Below are positions 31,533 to 39,471 of a stretch of DNA of 39,566 nt, piece by piece. The DNA is from Chloroflexota bacterium. Its GTDB lineage: Bacteria; Chloroflexota; Dehalococcoidia; UBA2247; RBG-13-53-26. Every line of letters begins with the position of its first letter. The first letter of the stretch is position 1. The stretch is from assembly GCA_016876035.1 (NCBI GenBank), contig VGOE01000018.1:1-39566 (forward strand), written 5' to 3'. Position numbers and translations under genes: made by a program. Below the pieces are notes generated by a model, which was not told the origin of the DNA, did not search any database, and saw only the letters and a program-made list of their open reading frames with translations.

Positions 31533-32297
31533 ATGAGTATTCCCAGTTTCTCTGTTAAGGGTAAGGTGACTATTGTCACCGGGGCCAGTCGCGGCATAGG
31601 TAACGCGCTAGCTTTAGGCTTTGCCGAGGCTGGAGCCCCTGTGGTGCTGGTAGCCCGTACCGTCTCTGAACTGGAGGAGACAGCACAACAAATCAAGGCC
31701 AAAGGCGGTGAGGCTCTGGTAGCATCGGCTGATGTTACCAAAAAGGCTCAGGTGGAGGAAATGGTGCAGAAGGCGGTGAAGTGGTTCGGCCGGATAGACG
31801 TGCTGCTTAACGTGGCCGGCGGAGCAGGTACCAGACAACTTAGACCTCCACTGGAGATCTCCGAAGAGTTCTGGGATGAGTTGCAGGAAAGGAATCTCAA
31901 GAGTGTCTTCTTGGTCAATCAGGCCGTGGCCAGAGTGATGGTGGCCCAGCAAAGCGGCAGCATCATCAACATCAGCTCTCTCTCAGGTACGAAACCAGTC
32001 GCTTTAGAGTCCGCCGCGGGCTCCGCCAAGGCCGGTGTAAACCAACTGACTCGGGCCTTTGCTATTGCGTGGGCTCCCTACAATGTCCGCGTCAATGCCA
32101 TTGCGCCTGGTCTGACGCTGACCGCCCGGGCGACGAAAGGCCTTGGCCCTGAGTTAGTGGCAAAGTTCTCCAAAGACATCCCTCTGGGGCGAGCTGCCAA
32201 ACCAGAAGACCACCTTGGCCCGGCAATATTCCTTGCTTCAGACGCCTCATCCTTCATAACGGGGGCCATTATCCCTTCGGATGGCGGCCCTCAATGA
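31533..32297 (+). CDS. SDR-family protein lacking the catalytic Tyr
   Basis: 254-aa classical SDR fold. TGASRGIG is at residues 13-20, the NVAG segment is present and the catalytic Ser is in NISSLSG. The family YxxxK reads AGSAK (in ALESAAGSAKAGVNQ), so Lys is kept but Tyr is Ala. The rest of the C-terminus is normal (PYNVRVNAIAPGLT, ITGAIIPSDGG). The protein may bind NAD(P) without normal reductase chemistry, or use another acid. The ribosome site is AAAGGAGG. It follows cooC copy 2 by about 130 nt and converges with the two-component genes. Confidence 0.85.
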   Translation: MSIPSFSVKGKVTIVTGASRGIGNALALGFAEAGAPVVLVARTVSELEETAQQIKAKGGEALVASADVTKKAQVEEMVQKAVKWFGRIDVLLNVAGGAGTRQLRPPLEISEEFWDELQERNLKSVFLVNQAVARVMVAQQSGSIINISSLSGTKPVALESAAGSAKAGVNQLTRAFAIAWAPYNVRVNAIAPGLTLTARATKGLGPELVAKFSKDIPLGRAAKPEDHLGPAIFLASDASSFITGAIIPSDGGPQ

Positions 32298-32420
32298 GAT
32301 ATTGTAGAAGGCTTTGGGCTGGTTCTGGAACGAGTCAGGACGGAAATGGCGAGAGCTGGTTCCAGGAACACCAGGTTCATGGTAGCAAGTTGAAATGCCT
32401 CTGGTGCCCACTCACGAAGG

Positions 32421-33077
32421 TCACTTATCGGGTGTTACGAAACCTCTCTGGATAGCATAAAGCACCAGTTCAGTCTGAGTATGGAGGCCAAGTTTACTCA
32501 TTAGGTTCTTGCGGTGAGTCTGGGCAGTGCGATGGCTGATGCCTAGTATGTCGGCAATCTGGCTGGTGGTATAGCCCTCGGCCGCCAGGTGAAGTATCTC
32601 ACGCTCTCTCGGTGTCAGTAGCTCTGGTGTTCGCAAAGTCGTCGCCTGAGCAGCACTAACATAGGCCTGAACAGCACGATCGGAGAGAGGAGGGCTGAGA
32701 TAGCGATGTCCAGCGGCAGCTTCTCTAATGGCAGTCACTAGCTCATCAGGCGAACACGATTTAACGACATAGCCCTTGGCTCCTGCCTGTAGTGCCTCAA
32801 CCACATAGGCCTCATCGGTATACATGGACAGTATGACTACGCTGGTGCTCGGCGATCGTTTGCTTGCCTGCCGAGTGACCTCGAGACCATTGAGCTTTGG
32901 CATCATCATGTCGAGCACCAGCACATCTGGTTTCAGACTCTCCAACATATGGATTGCTTCCATCCCATCCTCCGCCTCGCCAACCACGCGGAAGCCAGCC
33001 TTCGTCTCCAACATAATACGAAGACTATGTCTCACGACATGATGATCATCTGCCAGGACTACTGTGATCTGACTCAT
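32421..33077 (-). CDS. NarL/FixJ-type response regulator
   Basis: 218-aa regulator. The receiver domain has the acidic pair Asp10/Asp11 (LADDH), the phospho-acceptor Asp56 (VLVLDMMMPKLNG), a conserved Ser/Thr (VVILSMYTDE) and Lys (KGYVVK). The C-terminal LuxR HTH is LTPREREILHLAAEGYTTSQ, followed by IADILGISHRTAQTHRKNLM. It binds DNA as a dimer after phosphorylation. The start codon overlaps the kinase stop (TGATG), so the pair is coupled. Targets are unknown. The divergent flavoprotein gene at 34783 and nearby catabolic genes are candidates. Confidence 0.92.
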   Translation of the reverse strand: MSQITVVLADDHHVVRHSLRIMLETKAGFRVVGEAEDGMEAIHMLESLKPDVLVLDMMMPKLNGLEVTRQASKRSPSTSVVILSMYTDEAYVVEALQAGAKGYVVKSCSPDELVTAIREAAAGHRYLSPPLSDRAVQAYVSAAQATTLRTPELLTPREREILHLAAEGYTTSQIADILGISHRTAQTHRKNLMSKLGLHTQTELVLYAIQRGFVTPDK

Positions 33078-34579
33078 CAGCCCTCTTTTCTCTTGCGGTG
33101 AGGCACTAACGGGAACTCAGCTATCAACTGTGTGCCAACGCCCGGAATCGAATCGACCACCAGATGACCACCCAACAGGGATGCCCGTTCTTGCATCCCA
33201 GTAATGCCGCTGGCAGCACCACGAACTGATAAGACATGGCCATCAAAGCCCTTGCCACGGTCTTCAATCTGCACTTTCAACTTACCTCTGCCTACCACTA
33301 TTCGCACGTCTGCCGTGCTTACACTGGCATGGCGGGCCACATTGGTGAGACCCTCCTGGACAATACGAAAGACAGCAGTCTCCAGATCCGGCGCAAAACG
33401 TCTATCCAACCCCCTTTGCTTGAAGTTCACACTTATATGTGTTTGAGCTTTGTAATGATCGAAATGTCTCAGTAATGTGGGCATCAGACCCAGGTCGTCC
33501 AGCATCGCCGGCCGCAGTTCCAGCGACAGATCCTTAACCCTGTCCATAAGATCATTGATCAGAGCTTGGGCTTCATCAACACTAGCACGGACATTCCGAG
33601 ATGGCTGATCCGGGATCATTTCCAGCAATAGCCGAAGACCAGTGAGCGATTGGCCGATCTGGTCATGGAGCTCGCGAGCGATGTGTCTCCGCTCCGCTTC
33701 TTGCACCTCAACCAGTCGGGAAGACAATGCCCGCAGCTTCGCTTCGTATCGCTTTCGCTCTGTAATGTTGCGGGTGACCCCAAACGTGCCGATCGGCCTG
33801 CCATCCCTGTCGCGCAAGAAGGCAGTTGTTGCTTCAGCCCATATTGTCCCACCACTCTTGTGGTACATCTCGATCTCCATTGTCCACGACCTGTTGGGAT
33901 CTACGCCGCGCTTGCTTTCCATGGCGAGTTGTTCTCTGATAGCACTGATACCACGCTCCACCGAAGACGGAGTCAAGATTTGCTCCAGCGTCATAGGTAC
34001 CACTTCATTACTGTCGTAGCCTATTATGTTAGCTATCGAATCGGTGAGATAAGTAATACGGATGTTCATATCTTGATCCCATTCTGAAGTCCACAAACCA
34101 TCCGCTACGCTGCTGACCAACAGGCGATAGCGCTCTCCATTTTCTCGTAGAGCTTCCAGCACCCGATTGTATTTAGTCATATCCCACAGAACACACTCGT
34201 ATTCCCGACCGTTTCCAAGGTTAGCACGCTGAACACCAGCAGATAGCAGGCAATCGATTTCCCCCCCGCCTTCCCTCCTGAGTCTCAGGGGTGAGTCTCG
34301 GACAGACCCTGCTCGATCCAACTTTTTCTTAATTCTGTCCCAGGGAGTTGGGTCGAGACACAATTCTCTGATGTTCTTTCCTACCAGGTTTTCACTGCTG
34401 TAGCCAAATAGCTCTGAAGCACGCTCATTCACCCTAAGAAGCTTGCCACATGTGGAGGTGGTAAACACTACGGCAGGACATCTCTCAAAAAGCCTGCGGT
34501 AGTTGTCTTGCATCTCTTGCAGCGGCTCTTTGTTCAGGCTATATTTCAGGGTCTCAGTCGTCCTATGTTTCTGTCCCAT
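33077..34579 (-). CDS. Cytosolic PAS-domain sensor histidine kinase (HisKA_3/NarX-like)
   Basis: 500-aa kinase without membrane segments, so the signal is intracellular. Two PAS domains are seen: one around RLFERCPAVVFTTSTCGKLL near the N-terminus, and one around VADGLWTSEWDQDM...IIGYDSNEV with a PAC tail ending GTFGVTRNITERKRYE. The dimerisation domain carries the phospho-His in RRHIARELHDQIGQSLTGL. The HATPase_c domain has NVARHA (N box), EDRGKGFD (G1) and GITGMQERASLLGG (G2). I choose the ATG at 34579 with GGAGG 6 nt upstream. ATG 34582 and GTG 34594 are alternatives. It is divergent from the flavoprotein gene. Confidence 0.92.
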   Translation of the reverse strand: MGQKHRTTETLKYSLNKEPLQEMQDNYRRLFERCPAVVFTTSTCGKLLRVNERASELFGYSSENLVGKNIRELCLDPTPWDRIKKKLDRAGSVRDSPLRLRREGGGEIDCLLSAGVQRANLGNGREYECVLWDMTKYNRVLEALRENGERYRLLVSSVADGLWTSEWDQDMNIRITYLTDSIANIIGYDSNEVVPMTLEQILTPSSVERGISAIREQLAMESKRGVDPNRSWTMEIEMYHKSGGTIWAEATTAFLRDRDGRPIGTFGVTRNITERKRYEAKLRALSSRLVEVQEAERRHIARELHDQIGQSLTGLRLLLEMIPDQPSRNVRASVDEAQALINDLMDRVKDLSLELRPAMLDDLGLMPTLLRHFDHYKAQTHISVNFKQRGLDRRFAPDLETAVFRIVQEGLTNVARHASVSTADVRIVVGRGKLKVQIEDRGKGFDGHVLSVRGAASGITGMQERASLLGGHLVVDSIPGVGTQLIAEFPLVPHRKRKEG

Positions 34580-34619
34580 CATCAACCTCCACACAATTAT
34601 ACTACCCCAAGCAAGGCGC

Positions 34620-34648
34620 TTGCCTAATGAGCAAGGCCTCGCTATAAT
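34620..34648 (+). promoter_or_regulatory. Promoter toward the 34783 flavoprotein gene
   Basis: TTGCCT (34620-34625), a 17-nt spacer and a perfect TATAAT (34643-34648) on the plus strand, between the divergent kinase and flavoprotein genes. The leader would be about 130 nt. A minus-strand TATAAT (34601-34596) for the kinase lies close by but has no good -35. Confidence 0.5.
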
Positions 34649-34782
34649 GTCGTAAACCTCGACAAGGAGGGTATATCCAGCTCTTCACTGCTGATTTCGA
34701 CCAGTTGTGTCGCTGAGAGGTTTCAGGCCGATTCCAGTCGTCAGAAGGCTTATATTCAACAGAAAGGGATAAGGAGGTTGAC

Positions 34783-36255
34783 ATGGCAAAAGAGTACGAT
34801 GTGATAGTAGTTGGTGCGGGGCCCGGAGGCACCTGTTGTGCTGCCCTACTGGCCAAGAAGGGGTTGAAGGTGCTGCTTCTGGAGAAGAACGCCAACGTGG
34901 GTGGGAAGACGATGGATCAGGTCGTCAAGGGCGCCCACGGCGAGAGATGGGCCACTGCGGGGCTGCCCGCTGTGCGGGGCCCGTTTATCGATGCCTTCAA
35001 GGCCCTCGGAATAGAGTCGAAACTGGATATAGTGGTAAAGCCAATGATGATAAAGTATCGGCATTCCGGCGGGAAATGGATGTCAAATGTCTTCGATCTG
35101 CAAAACGTCGGCGGACAGGACCCAAGTGAGTCTCTGGGGAGCATGGGACTGAATAAGAAAGAGCGCGAGATAGCATTGCAGTTGATGGCGGAATTTTACG
35201 CCATGACGCCGGAGCAGATAGACAAGCTCGACGATACCAGCGTAACGGACTGGTTCGCCCAGCGGCCTGAGATACCTTTGGCTGTTTATCGCTATGTTGC
35301 CTACAGTCTTCAGGTCAACCAGGAAGGCTTGCCTGAGCACATGCCTATGTCTGTGGTGGACAACTATGTGCACCAGACGTCGCAGCCCCTGGGGTACCCC
35401 AAGGGTGGCTACGGCCGCCTGACGGAAGACATGGCTGAGGCGTTCAAGAACTATGGTGGAGAGTTGATCACCCGCACACGGGTGGAGCGGATTCTGGTGG
35501 AGAAGGGGTGGGCTACCGGTGTGCTTACCAGGGGCGGTCTCTTCAGAGCCCCGATAGTGGTGAGCGACGCCGGTATTCAACCGACAGCCCTAAAACTAGT
35601 AGGGGAAGAGCACTTTGACCGTAGCTACGTAGCCTATGTGAAGGGACTCCTCCCCGCTCTGGGGTTTACCGGAGTGCGCTACATCCTCCGAGAACCGGTG
35701 CTACCCTATGCACTGTATCAAATATGGTCTGATGATAGCTGGTGGGACCTCAAGGAGTATCTCAGGATTAAGGCTGGCGGCGCTCCCAAAGATGTCACAG
35801 TAAGCCTGGTGGTCCCCACCAACTACGACCCCAACATGGGGCCGCCGGGGAAACAGGTGGTGGTGTTCGGAACCAATTGCAGCCCCGATACGAGAGATGA
35901 CGCTGTTCTCAAGGCAGTCATCAAGAGGGCAGAGGAGGAAGTGGCAGAGACATTGCCAGAGATAGTACCCGCTATTGAGTACAAGGGCTATGCCGGCCCT
36001 CGCGACGTGGCTGCGCTGTCGCGCGATGAGGCGCTGCCAGGATCGGGTGGAGAGTACGCACTGGCCATGACTATAGGCCAGACGGGCAAGTACAAGCCAT
36101 CAGCCAAGTCACCCATACCTGGTCTGTTCTATGTAGGCTTCGATGCGGGTAGCACCAAGAGATGGCATGGCTCGAACTGTGCGGTTGACTCGGGGATCAA
36201 CGTGGCGGCCATGGTCTATCAGTATTACCTGGGCCGTCAGTTCGTAGGGTGGTAG
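34783..36255 (+). CDS. Phytoene-desaturase-like FAD-dependent oxidoreductase
   Basis: 490-aa flavoprotein of the CrtI/amine-oxidase superfamily. The N-terminal dinucleotide-binding motif VIVVGAGPGGTCCAALLAKK is followed by LLLEKNANVGGKT, which contacts the FAD ribose. The C-terminal FAD motif is GLFYVGFDAGSTKRWHG...AVDSGINVAAMV. The middle substrate domain is long and has no carotenoid-specific signature that I recognise. Carotenoid genes are not nearby, so oxidation or reduction of another lipid-like or alicyclic acyl substrate is as likely. The ribosome site is AAGGAGG. Confidence 0.85.
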   Translation: MAKEYDVIVVGAGPGGTCCAALLAKKGLKVLLLEKNANVGGKTMDQVVKGAHGERWATAGLPAVRGPFIDAFKALGIESKLDIVVKPMMIKYRHSGGKWMSNVFDLQNVGGQDPSESLGSMGLNKKEREIALQLMAEFYAMTPEQIDKLDDTSVTDWFAQRPEIPLAVYRYVAYSLQVNQEGLPEHMPMSVVDNYVHQTSQPLGYPKGGYGRLTEDMAEAFKNYGGELITRTRVERILVEKGWATGVLTRGGLFRAPIVVSDAGIQPTALKLVGEEHFDRSYVAYVKGLLPALGFTGVRYILREPVLPYALYQIWSDDSWWDLKEYLRIKAGGAPKDVTVSLVVPTNYDPNMGPPGKQVVVFGTNCSPDTRDDAVLKAVIKRAEEEVAETLPEIVPAIEYKGYAGPRDVAALSRDEALPGSGGEYALAMTIGQTGKYKPSAKSPIPGLFYVGFDAGSTKRWHGSNCAVDSGINVAAMVYQYYLGRQFVGW

Positions 36256-36430
36256 GTCGGCAAGCGCAAGTCTGCCTCAGTGTCCCGTGCTCATAGACAC
36301 ACATATTCGGTGTGTGAGATTTGCGTGAGTTTTTTGGCCATCTCTGTGAGAATTCGATGACCTCCTGTTGGTAATATTGGCGAAAGTGAAACCAAGCACA
36401 ATGATCGCGTCAACACCGCACATTACGGTA
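36256..36430. other. Start of the intergenic region before the surface-protein gene
   Basis: First part of a 377-nt gap between the flavoprotein and the surface-protein gene. No gene is seen in it. It holds a short self-complementary AT-rich segment near 36300-36330 (ACACACATATTCGGTGTGTG). That segment can fold as an imperfect hairpin and may end flavoprotein transcription. Confidence 0.35.
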
Positions 36431-36458
36431 TTGACATATGTGTCACAGATGGTATAAT
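36431..36458 (+). promoter_or_regulatory. Consensus promoter with an inverted repeat, surface-protein gene
   Basis: A perfect TTGACA (36431-36436), a 16-nt spacer and a perfect TATAAT (36453-36458). The inverted repeat TGACA-TATG-TGTCA (36432-36445) overlaps the -35 and could be an operator. Transcription would start near 36465, giving a leader of about 168 nt. Confidence 0.65.
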
Positions 36459-36506
36459 GGGCGCTAACAGACACTCCTGGGTCCGCAAGGGGTGGGAGAA
36501 AAATTT

Positions 36507-36554
36507 GGGGAAACGAATACCCATAGGCGGGCGGGAAACGAATCGACCCGCGCC
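36507..36554 (+). promoter_or_regulatory. Tandem stem-loops sharing a GGGAAACGAAT loop motif in the 5' leader
   Basis: Within the leader of the surface-protein gene the 11-mer GGGAAACGAAT occurs twice (36508-36518 and 36533-36543). Each copy is followed by a C-rich arm. The first can close as GGG/CCC (36508-36510 with 36520-36522). The second closes as GGCG-CGGG with CCCG-CGCC (36527-36554) and a 2-nt bulge. It does not match the c-di-GMP, cobalamin or other riboswitch consensus that I know. It may be an RNA control element or chance. Confidence 0.35.
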
Positions 36555-36632
36555 AACATTTCTTCCTTGTCTTATTCTGGGATCGCTTGGCAGAAGACGG
36601 TCAAGTCAATTCTAAGAAAAGGGGGCAGAGCA

Positions 36633-39395
36633 ATGGTTAAGGTTACAAAAATCCTCTTGCTGGCAGTCGTTTTGGCGCTTATGGCGTCGCTGGTGGGGTG
36701 GGGGGTGGCGGAGCGGCCGGCGGAGACGTCGGCGCAGCCACCACCTCTGACCATCGTCACCACTTCCCTTCCTGATGGGGCTATTGGCGTCCCGTATTCC
36801 CAGACCCTTCAGGCCTCGGGGGGCACGGGCGTCTACACCTGGGCAAGAGTCTGGGGGATGCTGCCTGCCGGGCTATCGCTTAATTCTGCCACAGGTGTCA
36901 TCTCCGGCACGCCAACCATGGCAGCCACCTTCAGCTTCGTGGTGCAAGTAAAAGATGGCGTCAGCTCGGTAACCAAGGGCCTGTCCATCAAGATTAACCC
37001 CCGTCTCACTACGCTTACTATCACCACAACTTCCCTCCCTAATGGCAATGTTGGCGCTGCCTATTCACAAACGCTGTCCGCCTCTGGCGGCACTGGCAGC
37101 TACACCTGGTCAATAACGGTAGGGTCTCCGCCCCCGGGGCTGGGGATCGATGGCCCCACGGGCGTCATCTCCGGCATGCCAACCACCCCCGGCACATATC
37201 CTTTCACTGTCCAGGTAGCTGATGGCGCCAGCACAGCTACCATGCCTCTATCCATCACCATCAACCCGCAGCTCACTATCACCACCGTCTCGCTGCCAAA
37301 CGGCTATGCGACGGTGCCCTATTCACAAGCTCTGTCTGCCTCGGGCGGCAGTGGCGTCTACAACTGGTCGCTGGCCTCCGGGGTTTTACCCCCCGGGCTG
37401 GGGATCAACGGCACTACGGGCGTGATCTCGGGCACACCGACCACAGTGGGCACATATCCTTTCACTGCCCAGGTAGCTGATGGCATTGGCACCGCCACCC
37501 AGCCGCTATCCATCACCATCAGTGCCGTGCTCCTGGTCACCACCACTTCGCTGCCTGATGGCCACACGGGCGTGGCCTATCTACAAACGCTGTCTGCGTC
37601 AGGTGGCACTGGCGTCTACACCTGGTCAATAACGGTGGGGTCTCTACCCCCAGGGCTGGGGCCACTGACCCCCACGGGCGTCATCTCCGGTACGCCGAAC
37701 ACAGCCGGCACATTCAACTTCACGGTTCAGGTAGCCGATGGGGTAACCACGGCCACCAAGCCACTATCCATCACCATCGATCCACCGCTGATTATCACCA
37801 CCGCTTCACTGCCTGACGGTAATACGAGTGCTCCCTATTCCCAGACCGTCCAGGCCACAGGTGGCACAGGCGTCTACACCTGGTCGATCTCGGCAGGAGC
37901 TTTGCCCCCCGGACTGGGGATTGATGGGGCCACCGGCGTGATCGCGGGAACTCCGACGGCACCTGGTACGTTCAACTTCACGGTTCGCGTAGCTGATGGT
38001 CTTACCACGGCGACCAAGGCGCTATCCATCACCATTGGTGGAGCGCTGACCATCACCACGGCTTCGCTACCTGGGGGGCAAGTCGGCCTTGCCTACTCGC
38101 AGGCCCTTCAGGCTTCGGGGGGCACTGGCAGCTACACCTGGTCAAGAGTCTGGGGGATGCTGCCTGCTGGACTATCGCTTAATTCGGCCACAGGTGTTAT
38201 CTCGGGGATACCGACGATGGTGGCCAGCTTTAGCTTCATCGTGAGGGTGCAAGATGGTGTCAGCTCGGTAACCAAAGGCCTGTCCATCAGGATTTATCCC
38301 CAGCTTGTTATCGCCACCACTTCCCTGCCTGATGGTGACCTCGGCATGGCCTATTCACGGACCCTTCAGGCCTCTGGCGGTACTGGCAGCTACACCTGGT
38401 CGTTGGCGGCTGGTACTCTGCCCCCTGGGCTGGGGATCAGTGCCTCAGGCATCATCTCGGGCATACCAACCGCAGAGGGCACATACAACTTCACTGTTCA
38501 GGTAGCTGATGGTATTGACGCCACCACCAAGGCGCTCTCCATCAAGATCAACCCACAGCTTGTCATCACCACCACTTCGCTTTCCGACGGCAATGTCGGT
38601 ACTCCCTATTCACAGACCCTCCAGGCCTCCGGCGGCAGCGGCAGCTACACCTGGTCAGTAGTGGTGGGGACTCTGCCCCCGGGGCTATCGCTTAATTCCT
38701 TCAGCGGCGTTATCTCTGGGCCTCCGACCTTAGCCGGCACCTTCCTCTTCACTGTACGGGTAAACGACGGTATCGGCACGGTAACCAAGGCCCTGTCCAT
38801 CGAGATCAATCCACAGCTTGTTATCACCACCCCTTCCCCCCTCCCTGTTGGCACTCCGGGCACGTTTTATTCACAGGCTCTGGCAGCCACTGGCGGCGCT
38901 GGCCCTGGCAGCTACACCTGGTCAATACCAGGTGTGGTGACCCTGCCTCCCGGGCTATCGCTCAGTGCCGCGGGCGTCATTTCCGGCACGCCGGACACAC
39001 CCGGCCCATACAACTTCACCGTTCAGGTAGCCGATGGCATCGGAATAGCTACCAAGACCTTCTCGATTACGATCGGAAACTGGGTGACGGTGACCATCAA
39101 CCAGGCAGTGGGTCAACCTGACCCCACCAACACCTCGCCCATCAACTTCACCGTGGTCTTCAGCGAGACGGTGGATGACTTTGAAGATGGCGATGTAACG
39201 CTCGGCGGTACAGCGGGGGCGACTACGGCTGTCGTAACGGGTACTGGGACGACTTACAATGTAGCGGTCAGCGGCATGACCAGCAGTGGCACGGTGATTG
39301 CCATGATCCCTGCCGGTGTGGCCACTGGGGCTAGCGGCCCCAACACACCCTCCACCAGCACCGACAACACCGTGTACTACGATGATGGATGGTGA
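36633..39395 (+). CDS. Secreted protein with nine putative-Ig (He_PIG) repeats and a C-terminal Ig-like domain
   Basis: 920 aa from the ATG at 36633 (AAAAGGGGG upstream). A longer frame from 36492 lacks a ribosome site and would bury the signal peptide. The N-terminus VKVTKILLLAVVLALMASLVG is a Sec signal. Nine repeats of about 86 aa follow, each with the pattern ITTTSLPDG..G..YSQTL.A, SGGTG.YTW, LPPGL.....GVISGTPT, GTF.FTVQVADG, TKALSI.I. These are cadherin/Ig-like folds used in adhesins and surface layers. The end (about 815-920) is a different Ig-like domain with TSPINFTVVFSETVDDFEDG and VAVSGMTSSGTVIAMIPAGV. No anchor, sortase or C-terminal sorting signal follows, and the gene stops just before an IS256-type element. 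The C-terminus may therefore be truncated. Confidence 0.88.
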   Translation: MVKVTKILLLAVVLALMASLVGWGVAERPAETSAQPPPLTIVTTSLPDGAIGVPYSQTLQASGGTGVYTWARVWGMLPAGLSLNSATGVISGTPTMAATFSFVVQVKDGVSSVTKGLSIKINPRLTTLTITTTSLPNGNVGAAYSQTLSASGGTGSYTWSITVGSPPPGLGIDGPTGVISGMPTTPGTYPFTVQVADGASTATMPLSITINPQLTITTVSLPNGYATVPYSQALSASGGSGVYNWSLASGVLPPGLGINGTTGVISGTPTTVGTYPFTAQVADGIGTATQPLSITISAVLLVTTTSLPDGHTGVAYLQTLSASGGTGVYTWSITVGSLPPGLGPLTPTGVISGTPNTAGTFNFTVQVADGVTTATKPLSITIDPPLIITTASLPDGNTSAPYSQTVQATGGTGVYTWSISAGALPPGLGIDGATGVIAGTPTAPGTFNFTVRVADGLTTATKALSITIGGALTITTASLPGGQVGLAYSQALQASGGTGSYTWSRVWGMLPAGLSLNSATGVISGIPTMVASFSFIVRVQDGVSSVTKGLSIRIYPQLVIATTSLPDGDLGMAYSRTLQASGGTGSYTWSLAAGTLPPGLGISASGIISGIPTAEGTYNFTVQVADGIDATTKALSIKINPQLVITTTSLSDGNVGTPYSQTLQASGGSGSYTWSVVVGTLPPGLSLNSFSGVISGPPTLAGTFLFTVRVNDGIGTVTKALSIEINPQLVITTPSPLPVGTPGTFYSQALAATGGAGPGSYTWSIPGVVTLPPGLSLSAAGVISGTPDTPGPYNFTVQVADGIGIATKTFSITIGNWVTVTINQAVGQPDPTNTSPINFTVVFSETVDDFEDGDVTLGGTAGATTAVVTGTGTTYNVAVSGMTSSGTVIAMIPAGVATGASGPNTPSTSTDNTVYYDDGW
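39348..39383 (+). repeat. 36-bp perfect direct repeat, copy 1
   Basis: Last coding stretch of the surface protein (PSTSTDNTVYYD). It is repeated exactly at 39422-39457, 74 bp further on. The second copy is in a different frame from the first and lies outside the annotated gene. Confidence 0.9.
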
Positions 39396-39421
39396 CGGCT
39401 CGGTGTCATCAGCCAATCCTC

Positions 39422-39457
39422 CCCTCCACCAGCACCGACAACACCGTGTACTACGAT
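39422..39457 (+). repeat. 36-bp perfect direct repeat, copy 2
   Basis: Exact second copy of 39348-39383. Read in its own frame it gives STSTDNTVYYDITG and then TAG at 39467. This looks like the end of an Ig-type domain cut off by the adjacent insertion sequence. It suggests duplication, deletion or misassembly at the end of the surface-protein gene. Confidence 0.9.
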
Positions 39458-39471
39458 ATCACGGGGTAGTG

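Noticed and set aside
36465-36632. c-di-GMP riboswitch before the surface-protein gene
   Set aside because: Surface-protein leaders often carry one, but the conserved GEMM core and tetraloop-receptor sequences are not visible here.
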